Notes under the pieces: model-generated | What the model saw: the letters and a program-made list of their open reading frames with translations, nothing else | Told to the model about the DNA's origin: nothing | Database searches by the model: none | Made by a program: the position numbers and the translations under genes | From: Datura wrightii | Lineage: Eukaryota; Streptophyta; Magnoliopsida; Solanales; Solanaceae | Assembly: GCA_035772735.1 (NCBI GenBank) | Contig: JASDFA010000008.1 | Span: 6,368,501-6,432,500 of the forward strand | Reading direction: 5' to 3' | Length of the DNA stretch: 64,000 bases | Shown here: positions 35,979-47,156 of the stretch, piece after piece | Layout of the letters: each line of letters starts with the position of its first letter | How positions within the stretch are numbered: position 1 is the first letter of the stretch

Positions 35979-37703
35979 CTACCTCACACTTAAACAATAC
36001 TTATCCTCAGTGCATAAACATGTCATAATAAAGGGGGAGAGAAGACGTCCTGGGCTTTTAAGAGTAGTCGTCATCGTAAGGATTAAATCATGATCATTAG
36101 CAGCTTCTATATCATCCACTAACATTTCCATTGTAGTGATATCATCCTCATCATCATCATCGTTATCTACTTCATGTGTCAACACTGTACGCTCATCATC
36201 ATCTAATGGTTTGTCAAATGTTGGTCCCACTTTGCATATCAGTACGACGCTCTGTGCAAGCGGGTACTCCTTTAGTGCAGTTATCTCCTCAGAAAACCCC
36301 TTAACCTCAGCTACAGGTCAAACATGCCAAACATTCATCCTCTCCATCTATCATCATAAACGTGGCGCTTGGCTGGAGTAAGAGCTGGCCTGGATACTTA
36401 ACGTTAGTAACATCTATCAGCTTCTTGGCCAAGTACCTTACTAGTGGGAATTGAAGGTTACCCTCCTCTTCATCAATTCTCTACTCCCTCAAGTACTAGG
36501 TCAATAGGATACCATAACAATATCTCCACAGGCAATTGCCCCTAGACCACCGAATATTGCCTCTAAGTATTGACTCAAATTTGATCAGCAACCCCTTCAT
36601 TAGCATGTGCAGCAATACATAAGTGATCTTAGTTGTGTGCTTCCCTAGGAGGAGCATGACAGTAACTAGCTTGACTATTATATCCTGGAATTCCTAAGAT
36701 CATACCCGAGAGTTTAAAAAGAAAAAACAGAATTTTCTACACCAGGTCAAAGGACGAGTCATCCAATGACTTGTCAGAATAGCCATAAGTCGTTAAGTGA
36801 ATCATGGTTAGGAGTTTGGCTTTGTAAAAAAATTTTCAAGTTCAGGTTGACCACGGGTGTGACCACAAGTTGTGGTCAACCTGACGATCCGTTAAGTCAC
36901 CCATGGTCAAGGATGGTCGAAGGAAAAAGAGAAGCTGGTAGTGTTGGCGGCGGGTCATCACCATGACTCGTTGGGTGCACCACGAGTTGTGGTGTCCCCC
37001 GTGATGACTCCCAAGTGAGTTTTAGAATTGTATTGACGGATGGAGACCATGAGTCATGGTTAAGGGGATGACTCGTCTAGTCCCTCGTTCGGACTGGCAG
37101 TCTGTTCTTTCCTGCGAGTTTAGTAAGGGCTTTTTCATAAATTTTATGTCCCTAATGCCTAAACTATATTGTTTTAAGACCATAACAGAGTGTATTAAGG
37201 TGGGTTAAATCATTCTAGCCTATTAAAAATTCATGCATGCAAGTTTGACGGTTTAGAGGGTGATCAAGTATAATTCTTTAAGGTTCTTCCTCAATTCTTT
37301 CTTGGAATCAAAGAATTTGTAAAATTAGATCCTCTCAAATATGTAATGTTATGAATGGATGCAATAGTCTACACCCATTCCGAATTCCTTCTCAATTCAT
37401 GAAAAATTCTATTTGTTGAATTTATGGGATTTTTACCCAAACTATGAATTCTCTAAATATCGATCATGGGTACGATCCAAGCATGTTTCTAATGTTGTTT
37501 TGTCAATCCAGTTCTCGGGAGTACTTTGCCTCTTTTTATGCATTGAACCATTTTAGGCCATGCACCTCAGCAAATTGGGCTCCAAACCTCTTAGCAGAGG
37601 TTGCTCTTGGGTTTAAGGAGCTATTGGAGACTCCCTTTCATAGCCTTTTGAACCCTTTGCTTAAAGTCGCTACCTCCTTAACTTTTTCTGCACGTGAATT
37701 CAT
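35979..37703 (-). pseudogene. Element F accessory ORF, interrupted by LTR fragment S3
   Basis: Minus: ATG 37703 (MNSRAEKVKEVATLSKGFKRL), homologous to D (MDSRANKGKEVATSRKGFKRLRE), then AKRFGAQFAEVHGLKWFNA. It is cut near 37495 by a Tekay-type LTR piece and resumes near 36680 (VTVMLLLGKHTTKITYVLLHMLMKGLL-type wording). The acidic tail (DDDERTVLTHEVDNDDDDEDD) lies in the open frame 35979-36230. About 400 bp of the central part seen in D is absent. Confidence 0.75.
36680..37495 (+). repeat. S3: truncated Tekay-type LTR in the F accessory ORF
   Basis: Plus orientation. It has the ACGAGTCAT/CCATGACTCGTTG palindrome words, GACCACAAGTTGTGGTC (perfect inverted repeat, about 36856-36872), and then the GCATGCAAGTTTGA stretch of the A-type LTR. 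Only about 0.8 kb remains of an expected 2.3 kb, and no TSD is recognisable. Boundaries are approximate. Confidence 0.75.
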
Positions 37704-37708
37704 AGTAC

Positions 37709-38376
37709 CTACCAACCATAATCAACATCAAAGAAAAATTTATTCATGAACATAGTGGAGAAAATTTGTCAAATAGGATACTCAAATTTTCCCCATTATC
37801 ATGCCAAACCTTAACAACTCACCACATTCACAATTTTTATAAAAACATTCAAGAATCTTACTACAATTTTTATGCACTTTCCAACTTCCTCCTTTCAAAA
37901 GTGCTTCAACTAAGCTACTCCCAACAACTTCACCTATTCAGAAATTACAACAATTCAAGTGTGGGGATTTTCACAATGTACACCTAAAACAAAATTGTTC
38001 TTTCTTTTCAATACCCCTACACCATGAATTTTTTGAAAATTTTCAACTCCCAACAATCTCACATTCACAAAAATAAAATTTAAGAATCTTCTTCTTCCAC
38101 AATAGTACTATAACCTTAAGAATTTCATGAAAAACATTTATCACCCATTCAACCCTTCTCTCATACCACAGCTCAAAAATAAATAATACACCAAGACAAA
38201 CAAAGATATAACATTATCATGCTAACTATATGGCTTTGAATCCATGGGCGACCCACTTTGTCAAATTCATAATTTTTCCCAACAATGTAGGACATGGGTT
38301 TAGTTGGGGAAGAAGAGGGAATGGTGAGAATACTTTCAAGGAAGGTAATACTAAAGGAGAGAAGAAATTTCCTTAC
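37709..38376 (-). other. Candidate 5'-UTR intron of the F accessory ORF
   Basis: Minus: donor CAA|GTAAGG at 38376, acceptor GATTATGGTTGGTAG| at 37709, five bases before ATG. 668 bp. The donor side aligns to D 50078 and the acceptor side to D 52523. Confidence 0.6.
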
Positions 38377-38870
38377 TTGAAGTGGAGAACCTTTCTTTAC
38401 CAAGCTTTGGAGAAGACAACAATGGGAGATTTAGGAAGAGGGAGTTACGACCTTCTAGAGAGAGAGAGAGAGAGTTATGCTCTTTTTTATTTTTACAGAG
38501 AAGGGATGATTGGAAAATAAAAATAGTAAGTGGGGGTAGGGTTTTAAATTAATTTAGGGTCTTGGGTAGGATTGACCCTTAACCCAAAAAATCTTGACCC
38601 GTACACCCTTTGGCACGGTGCGCCAATCAGTGCGCTTGACACTTTGAAAAAAATTTGAACATCCAGGACCTGGTGCGGTGCACCAGAGACTTCACCATAC
38701 TGTCCACAAAATTCTTTTACCAATGTTTGACACATGATGCGCACACCAGGCAGTATGCCAACGTAGAAGAAAATTTTTTTCTGATGTTTTCGGCCTGCCG
38801 AGACTCATACATAACATTTTTTTCAGCTTTTTTTTTTACACTCATCCTTCTTAAGTTCCCTGTTCATCTC
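38377..38870 (-). promoter_or_regulatory. Element F internal palindrome block and leader
   Basis: Minus: words such as GGTGCACCGCACCAGG and TTGGCGCACCGTGCCAAAGG (about 38600-38790), then a TTTTTATTTT stretch and a CT-rich leader with (GA)n on plus (38459-38473). Same layout as D 49620-50077. Inferred promoter region. Confidence 0.55.
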
Positions 38871-38889
38871 TAGAAAAAAAAATTCATTA

Positions 38890-39001
38890 GAGAGATGGAT
38901 TGCCTCCCACCAAGAACCTTATTTATAGTCGTGGCACGACATTCGCGAGTTGCCTCCCGTGCAGCGCCTGATTTAACATTGCAGCATGGGAACAAGACTT
39001 C
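38890..39001 (-). promoter_or_regulatory. Paired GGGAGGCAA motifs flanking TATAAATAAGG (element F)
   Basis: Minus: GGGAGGCAA at 38950-38958 and 38900-38908, with CTATAAATAAGG between them (about 38917-38928), directly after the integrase stop at 39002. D has the same arrangement at 49478-49538. Confidence 0.6.
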
Positions 39002-40400
39002 TCATTCCCCTTTCAAGGAAATCGAAGCCTTTCTTCCATCAAACAGTCCTTTATAAAATAGCTTCCCTCTTTGACCATTAACCAGGAAGGTCCTATCTAA
39101 CCCCAAGGGTTGCAACTCCACTACGCCATGCGCAGTCACATTCACAATCTCAAAGGGGCCTGACCACTTCGACCTCTTCTTACCCCAAAACAAATTAAAC
39201 CTTGATTTGTACAACAAAACCATCTGTCCAGGCCTAAACTCACGAGGCTGGATGCGCTTATCATGCAATCTCTTTGTCCTCTCCCTATATAAGTTGGCTT
39301 TTTCATATGCATTGAAGCGAAACTCATCAAGCTCATGGAGATGCAATAGCCTTTTCTCTCCCCTAGCCTTCATATCTATATTCAACCTTTGAATGGTACA
39401 ATACTCTTGGTGTCCTAACTCATCTATGAAATGATATTCTTTTTCGAAGACCAACCTACAAAGCGAGGTGCCGATAGGAGTTTTGAAAGTAGTCATGTAT
39501 GCCCAAAACGCGTCATCCAGTTTGCTAGACCAGTGTTTCCTATTTATTCTTATGGTCTTATAGAGAATTATTTTGGTTTTTCAATTAGAAATCTCCACCT
39601 GCACGCTAGTGTATGGATGATAAGTTGTGGCTACCTAGTGCTTCATATTATACATAGCAAAAAAGTTATTGAAAAGAGGGTTAGAAAAATGCATACCTTC
39701 ACACTGATGATAGCCCGAGGTATCCCAAAATGGGTGAAAATATTCATCTACAAAAACTTGATTACCACTTGAGCATCATTTGTAGGCAGCGACACTGCCT
39801 CCACCCATTTTGACACGTAGTCCATGAGTAGAAGGATGTACTTGTTACCATTTGATAGGATGAATGGCCCCATGAAATTTATTTTCCAGCAATCAAACAC
39901 TTCTATCTCCATAATGCCTTTTTGAGGAAACTCATGCCTTCTCGATATGCTCCCTATTCTCTGACATCTATCACATGATTTCGCAAATGCAAATGCATCT
40001 TTAAATAGGGTAGGCCAATAAAATCCAGACTGAAGGTCTTTTTTAGCGGTATTATCTCCACTATGATGTCCTTGTAGGGGTAGGAATGAGAGCTCTCAAA
40101 AATTTGCAGCACTTCACCTTCGGGGACACATCTTCTAACTAGATGGTCTTGCCCTACTTTATACTAGAATGGCTCATCCCAGATATAAAACCTACTACCA
40201 TGAAGGAGCCTCCTTTTTCTGTCCGAAATTGCACCCGAAGGGTATACTGCACTTACCAAAAAATTCACTATGTTGGCATACCATGGCACTCAAGTAGGTC
40301 GACAACAAACAACCTTTCATTAGGGAAAAAATCAATATGTTTCCTATCCTCCTGCAGAGAAAGATGATCTGCTACCTGATTTTCTGTGCCTTTTAGACTT
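39002..40400 (-). pseudogene. Element F integrase
   Basis: The C-terminal 164 residues (39002-39496) are open: FKTPIGTSLCRLVFEKEYH, EKRLLHLHELDEFRFNAYE, REFRPGQMVLLYKSRF, KWSGPFEIVNVTAHGVVEL, typical Athila integrase C-terminus. Upstream on minus, MDYVSKWVEAVSLPTNDAQVV and GIPRAIISV-type core wording is broken by stops. It is about 85-88% identical by eye to D at 48500-49436. Confidence 0.87.
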
Positions 40401-41619
40401 TGATCTCAATATGCACCGGATAAGCCTTAGCTTAGAATCCTTCTTGGCAAAACAAATATATGAGCGTAGTATGATCAATGTAAACCACCACCATTGTACC
40501 TACTAGATAAGCTCTAAATTTGTCAAAGGCAAATACCACTGGAAATAACTCTGTCTCAGTCGTTGTGTTGTTTTTCTGAGATGCATCTAGCCATTTTCCT
40601 ACATAATAGATGGGATGAAATCTCTTTCCTATATTCTTCCCCAAAACAACTCCAACGGAAAAATCACTAATATCATACATTACAATGAATGGTAATGACC
40701 AGTCTGGAGCAATGATAATCAGGGATGTTATCAACTTTTCTTTCAAAGTGTTGAAACCTGCACACACTTTGCATCAAGTGAGAACTTGACATCCTTTTCT
40801 AACAAGTTGCAGATAGGACTGCCTATCTTTGAGAAGTCCTAAATGAACCTCCTATAGAAACCATCATGTCCCAAGAAACCACACACCCCTTTCACATACA
40901 CCGGGTGGCACTTTTTCAATAGCTTCGATCATAGCTCGATCAACCATCATACCTGCCTTCAAGATCTTGTGATCTAGAACTATTCCTTTGGGTACCATGA
41001 AAAGGCACTTCTTCTAATTCAAAACAAGATTAGTTTCCTCACACCGAGCTAACACAACATCTAAATGCTTCAGACAATCATCAATGTCGTCCCCATAAAC
41101 TAAAAAGAAATCCATGAACACTTCCATAAATTTTTCTACTATGTCAATGAAAATTGCAATCATACACGTCTGGAACGTCCTTTGAGAATTACACAATCTA
41201 AACGACATCCTTCTGAATGCAAAGGTACTGAAATGGGCAAGTGAAACTAGTCTTCTCTTGGTCCTCCTACGCTATCATGATCTGATTGTACCCAAAGTAC
41301 CCATCAAGAAAATTGTAATAATCATGTCCAACCAACCTATCCAACAACTGGTCCATGAAGGGTAATGGGAAGTGTTGATTCCCGGTAGCCGTGTTATGCT
41401 CGCGGCAATCAATGCAAATTTGTTGCCTTGTGACTATTCTTTGTGGAATTAACTCATCTTTCTCATTTCGCACCATTGTCATCCCAGCCTTCTTGGGGAC
41501 ACACTCGACTGGGCTTACCCAGTAACTGTCCAAAATAGGATAGATGACACCTGCATCAAGCCACTTTATCATCTCTTTCTTTACCACCTCCTTCATAATA
41601 GGATTAGGCCTCCGTTGGT
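40401..41619 (-). pseudogene. Element F RT copy 2 with RNase H
   Basis: RT start NQRRPNPIMKEVVKKEMIKWLDAGVIYPI, GYFGYNQIMIA (open at 41267-41653, which extends into LTR sequence). The palm box reads VFMDFFLVY where the family has MDDF, so the second catalytic Asp is Phe. RNase H is open at 40432-40767: FIVMYDISDFSVGVVLG, TTTETELFPVVFAFDKFRAYLVG, VYIDHTTLIYLF. Frameshifts lie between. Confidence 0.87.
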
Positions 41620-41827
41620 TGATATTTGGAGTAACTATATTCCCACATGCCATATTTTACCCATGTTTTTCCATATTCCAAGAAGAATATCATTAAGAAT
41701 TTCAATATTTTTATGAAATGTTGTGAAAAGAGCTAATGGATATGTTTAGATGTTGTGTGGCATCAAATGAATGGAAAATAAATCCTAAAAGGAGTAATCA
41801 AGGAAAGTTCAAGCTTCCATATGTTCC
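41620..41827 (+). repeat. Inverted F-family LTR fragment between two RT copies
   Basis: It begins TGATATTTGGAGTAACTATATT at 41620, the LTR 5' terminus in plus sense, and runs about 200 bp (homologous to 54946-55160 and, inverted, to 46950-47153). It is opposite to the surrounding F. Its outer end joins RT at the same position as the F/D junction at 47156. Confidence 0.8.
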
Positions 41828-42900
41828 AAAATGTAGTTTTTCTGAGCTGCATCTACTAATTTGCTTGCATAATGGATGAGCTAAAATCCCTTTCCTCTAT
41901 TCTGCCCCAAAACAACTCCAATGGACAAATCATTGGCATCACATATTATAATGAATGGTAATAACTAGTTTGGAGCAATGATAATTGGGGCTGTTATCAA
42001 CGTTCTTTCAAAGCATTGAAGTCTTGAAGGCCTGCACACAGTCTGCAACAAATGAAAACTTGACATCTTTTTCTAGCAACTTGCACTTAGGGTTGGCTAA
42101 CTTTGAGATGCCCTAAATGAATCTCCTATAGAAACCAGAATGTCACAAGAAACTACTCTCCCCTTTTACAGACACCGGAGGTGGCAACATTTAAATTGCT
42201 TCAATGATAGCCCAATCAACCTCGATACCTGCCTTCAAAATCTTATGACCCAGAGCTATTCCTTTACGTACCATAAAATGGCATTTTTCCCAATTTAGAA
42301 CAAGATTAGTCTCCTCATACCGAGATAACACAATGTCAAAATATTTCATACAAATATCAAAGTTGTCCCTATAGACTGAAAATTCATCCATGAACACTTC
42401 CACAAAATTTTCCACCATGTTGGTGAAAATAGCCATCATACACCTATGGAATATGCCTGAAGAATTAGACATTCCAAACGACATCCTTATAAATGCAAAG
42501 GTACCTAAAGAAAACTATAAAGTAGTCTTCTCTTTGTCCTTCTAGGCTATCATGATTTTGTTGCACCCAGAATACCTATCCAAAAAATAATAGTACTCAT
42601 GTTCAGATAATGTGTCCAGCATTTAGTCCGTGCAAGGTAGTGGGAAATGGTCTTTCTAGGTGATTGTGTTAGGCTTGCAATAATTAATAAAAATCTACGG
42701 CCCTATAACTGTCTTTGTGGAATCAGCTTATCTTTCTTGTTTCGTACCACTGTCACCATTTTAGGGACACACTAGACTGGGCTAACCTAGTAAATTTTTT
42801 GAAATAGGATAGATGACCCTTGCATCCATCCACTTTAACACTTTTTTCGTCAGCACTTCCTTCATAATCAGGTTCAACCTCTGCTAGTGTTCTACACTGG
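41828..42900 (-). pseudogene. Element F RT copy 1 (to start of RNase H)
   Basis: Open at 42191-42484: MSFGMSNSSGIFHRCMMAIFTNMVENFVEVFMDEFSVY, NLVLNWEKCHFMVRKGIALGHKI. The catalytic MDDF reads MDEF. It ends in RNase H wording (DAAQKNYI) at about 41828, where the inverted LTR piece starts. Upstream it joins VEH-stop-QRLNLIMKEV. Confidence 0.86.
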
Positions 42901-43779
42901 GTCTTGAACCTTCTTCAAACAATGTCTTGTGCATATATAATGAACTAATTATCCCCTTGATATAATCTATAGTCCAACTGATTGTTATTATATGATTTTG
43001 TAGCACCTTTAAAAACCTATCAACCTGTACATCAGATCATTGAACAGATATTATCACGGGTAGTATGTTACCACTACTTAAATAAGCATATTTTAGATGA
43101 GTGGTTAAAGGTTTTACATCAAGAACCAATGCCTTCTCGATAGAAGATTTCAGCTTCTTCCAAGTCAATGGCTTATCAAGCATCTCAAAAGTTGCCTCGC
43201 TCCTGATATATGAGCTGGTGGCATCCAAACAATCTAGACACTTGGCAACCTCTGTACTATTTACCTGTTCCTTCTCATATACCAAAGCTCCCTCCAATAG
43301 ATCCTCATGTGACAAACACTGCTCTTGTTCCTCATCAAACATCTTGGGCTCCACCAAAGTGATGGTCTTTAATTCATCATAATAGGGTGGAAATATTGGT
43401 GCTTTGAACACATCAAACATGGCCTCCTTGTAATCCACTGTCGTAGACATGTTTTCTGACTTCACCCTAATAACTGCATTTGTTGTGGCTAACAAACCTC
43501 TCCCTAAAATTATAAGCACTACTTTATCGACATTATAATTAAGGATGGTGAAGCCCACTGGCAAAATGGATGGTCCCACCATAATAAGCACATTATTAAT
43601 ATTACTAGCAGGGTACGTGATTGACCTATCTGCCAACTCTAGAGTCATGATAGTAGAATGTGGTTCGCCTAGCCTCAAATTTTTGAATAAGGATGTAGGC
43701 ATAAGATTAATAGTTGCTCGCAAATCACATAATTTTGAACCTACCTCTCTGGCTCCAATGATGATTTGAATGGTGAAAC
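42901..43779 (-). pseudogene. Element F protease and protease-RT spacer
   Basis: Open 228 residues (43037-43723). The active-site loop reads LCDLRATINLMP: Asp present, but the Gly after the hydrophobic residue is Arg. Then LADRSITYPASNINNVLI, VVLIILGRGLLATTNAVI, and the spacer EDLLEGALVYEKEQVNSTEVAKCLDCLDATSS, which is the template used here to join the pieces of D. Confidence 0.88.
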
Positions 43780-45400
43780 TCTAAGGATATTTCAACTTTG
43801 GTGGAATTTTATTTCACAGATAGGAACTACGCTTCTCCATGAAAGCTAAATTCTCAAACTCTCTCAGACTTCTTTTGTTTGACGCAGTAACCTTGAGATA
43901 TTTGGCATTTTCAAACATACTTAAGTAACTCCACCAATGGTATATTAATATGTACTTGCTTCAAAATTTCTAAAAAGTTCTTACTACCTCTATCATCCTT
44001 CTGCTTTCTAAACCTCTGAGGAAATGAAGGGGGTGGCTTGTTTTTACCTCTTTCAACTTTTCACGACTTGACTCACCAGTCTCCTACTTTAAATCTACAG
44101 TCTGTTTTGGTTCCTTCTCTTCTTCTTCTTTTTTGCCTCTGGGTATCACTTCCCTAATTCCTTCCCAGTGCACAGAGAAATTATTCTCACATTCTTCTTA
44201 GGACTCTTCTTTGTATTGCTTGGGAGTGCCCACTGAGGTTTAATTATATGTTGCATAGCAAACTGGCCCATTTGTCTCTCCACTCATGAATAAACTTCTG
44301 CATCTCATTAATAATCTGGGTCTGTTGACCTATCCATTGCTTCATTTTTTCCTCTAATGAGCTATTACGCTGCTGCCCATGATTTCTTTGGAAGTTATTG
44401 TGGGGGCTCTAAAAGTTCTAATTTCTTCCCTATGGAGGGTTTGCAGCATTCCTATACCCCTGGTTGTAATTAATTCCTTGGAATCCTCTGTTGTGACCCT
44501 GTTGACTCAAATAATAGATATATTCTAGGTTTAGTAGACAATATAAATAGACATGATTTTCTCCACAAGCGTCAGATAATTGTGGTGGAGTCTAAACTCG
44601 TTGAACCTAATAAGCCTAATTCACCGCTAATGTAGTCACTAACTTGCTTATCACATTCACCAATGATTGATATCAGACCAAATTGTAGCCATACCATTAA
44701 CCTCACATTTCCCTAGAACCTTCGTTGCTACGAACCCTCTGCCTCGATCCTGGTAATCCTACTTTCCATCTGAAATGATATTTAGCAGAGTTTCTATCTC
44801 ATCGTAACTTTTGGGCAGTATTTATCCCTGTGTAGTAGCATCAACTAAAATCTTTGACTTTGTCTTCAATCCCCCGATGAAATTATGTCCAATGATCTCC
44901 TTTGGCTACATATAATGAGGGAAATCTCGCAGATAACCCTTTTATCTCTCCCATGCATGAGCTAAGGTTTCACTATCTTTCTGAATGAACCTTGAGAACT
45001 TTTCTCTTAATTCCTTCGTTCTCCTTGAAGAGAAAAACTTACTTTTAAACTTGCTAGAAAAAGCTTCCAAAATGGTAATGGACCCTGCTGGTTCATTCTG
45101 TAGCCATTCATTTTCCTCTCCAATCAATGAGAATGGAAACAAAGTGAGCTTATCACACTCATCAAAGACGTTTTGGCAGTGAAAGCTCTTACTCAGTTCC
45201 ACAAATTTCATCAAATGTCTGTGGGGATCCTTTTGCCACTTACCCTGATATTGAAAAGTTTTTTGAACCAACCACACGATTCCCTCCTTTAATTTAAAGT
45301 TTCTAGTGATGGTCGACTTGATGATTGCTTCAGAAGCATTTTCCAACTTTGTCCTAGCAAAATTCAACACTAGAATCTATTCTTTGTCATTGGCATGCTT
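43780..45400 (-). pseudogene. Element F gag (broken)
   Basis: Open 44942-45370: FQYQGKWQKDPHRHLMKFVELSKSF, KLTLFPFSLIGEENEWLQNEPAGSI, FFSSRRTKELREKFSRFIQKDSETLAHAWER, the Athila gag core. Downstream it is full of stops, with a remnant Cys/His region (CGENHVYLYC, about 44560) and an Asn-rich stretch. Confidence 0.87.
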
Positions 45401-45630
45401 CTGTCAATTGTTGTCTATGGTTACTACAAACCGATAGAATGTTCTCTGTATTTCAGTATCAAATGAGGCCAAGGGTTGTCCATGACTTCGAGTAACGAGC
45501 ATACACTAAACGAACAATGCCTGAGATGTGCAACAACCAACAATAAAATAAAATACTAAACAGGGGAATAAAAGCTTCAACTAAAAACAATTAACCAATA
45601 TTCAAGTACCCGACAATGGCACCAAAAGCA
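45401..45630 (-). promoter_or_regulatory. Element F leader with decayed tRNA-Asp primer site
   Basis: Minus 45606-45624 reads TGGTGCCATTGTCGGGTAC, versus TGGCGCCGTTGCCGGGGAC in C. Three of the four changes are C-to-T or G-to-A. It adjoins the 5' LTR. Confidence 0.85.
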
Positions 45631-47156
45631 TGATGTTACCAAGTGCACTCACATGTGTAAAAGGTCATCAAGTAATATTGGACAGAAGTTCAAATATTTT
45701 CCCATGGAGACTTGTTAGATTAATTGTCTTAGAACTATTCAAGAGGGAAGGAAAAGTTTTTTGTATGGTTAAAGTAAATTCTACTAAATGTTGTAATATA
45801 AATTAAATCTTTTGGAAATTCATTTTCAGGAAAATATTGTTTCAAATTATGATTAAAAACTAGGGACTTTGCACTTTCGCTTTTAGGTTGAGTTGTCAAG
45901 ATCAATTACACCAAACTTAGTCTCCAAGATTATTAGTTTGAGGTTATGAACTCATATGTCGACTTATTCTTCTGAATATGAAGAAGTATTTGACTAAACC
46001 TAATAACTATTTTCCTATGGTCGAAAGAGAACAGTGAAACAATGACTAAAGATACTTGATAAACTAAGTAGGATTTCAGGGTATATCCCTATCCGCAACA
46101 ATGAAATCAATTCCCTATAATCCTAACAAAGAATCAAAACCTACTCTATGCTTCTTTTAACCCTCATTTGTTCCCTCTTCTGAGTTCAACAGATGAGCCA
46201 ATAGATATTATTCAAAAGGCCATTAGAGTAATGAATAATCTTTAAACCAAGAAAGCATAAATAATCTTAAAAAGGAGATTTAAACGTCTAGCAAAATGAA
46301 GTTTTAAACTACAACCTTCATGCTTGTGGCCAAAACCATAGATTAAGGTTATTAGCCATTCATGTTCAAGTGTAAAACCACAAGAATCATCATTCTCATA
46401 CAAGAAAAAGTAATGAAGTAAAGAAGAAGAAAAACCTAGAAGATGGATCTCTTGTCTTTTCATTCTTGCCATAAAAAAGGTCTTCTCCCAAAAGAAAATG
46501 TACGACCTTTTTTACAAAGCGATGTATTTATAACCATAGGAAAAAATTCCATTTTTCCCTTAATTCATTCAGATATTAGAATTAGAAAAACTCTCCCCGG
46601 ATTATCCCTAGTGCGCCACGCCAGTCATAGTAACAATATATGCTTGGACTTCATCTAAAGTTTCATTCCTAGCATGCCACGCCTCTCATTTCGTCAAAGT
46701 GTTGATCAAAATTCTCTAAGATCTAGGAGATGGCATGCCACACCTCCTATTTCTCCATGTAGCTGAACACTTTCTCTGAAGTTCAAGGGGTGGCATTGCA
46801 CATAGATGTTAGATAAATTTTTGGCCATTTTTCTTCCCTGGTATGCCACACCAAGCATAGCACCACATTGTGCAAAAATTCCTCTGAAGTTTATGGTCTG
46901 GCGCGCCACGCTAGCCATCTCGCCAGGCCAATTTATCTAAATTCTTCTTTTGTGAAAACTTGCATCTTGAACCTTCCATGATTTCTCCTTTTTGGTTATT
47001 TTTCCATTCATTTCCTAAAAAGAATCATCTAAACATATCCATTTGTTAATAATATTTCATGAAAACATTGAATTTCATTAGGATAATCTTCTTGGAACAT
47101 GGAAAAACATGGGTATAATGTGGCAAGAAGGTGTATAATTACTCCCAATATCAGCT
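45631..47156 (-). repeat. Element F 5' LTR (1526 bp)
   Basis: TGATGTTACC...ATATCAGCT; the last three bases differ from the left copy's TCA. TATA on minus near 46525-46535. TGGCGTGCCA-like words at 46605-46920. More diverged from its partner than the LTRs of C are from each other. Confidence 0.87.

Larger units (their letters stand above)
31249..47156 (-). mobile_element. Element F: degenerate, rearranged Athila-type element nested head-on in D
   Basis: LTRs 31249-34293 (interrupted by S2) and 45631-47156. TSD ACCAG (31244-31248) versus ACTAG (47157-47161), one transition apart. The primer site at 45606-45624 is a decayed tRNA-Asp site. Minus-strand order: gag, protease, RT copy 1, inverted LTR fragment, RT copy 2, RNase H, integrase, promoter-like block, intron, accessory ORF (with LTR fragment S3), purine tract. 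It belongs to the same family as D. RT is present twice and both copies carry altered active sites, so the element is dead. Confidence 0.88.

Noticed and set aside
37444..37749. 101-residue plus-strand ORF MNSLNIDHGYDPSM...
   Set aside because: It straddles the end of LTR fragment S3 and runs antisense to the F accessory gene start. No coding evidence.
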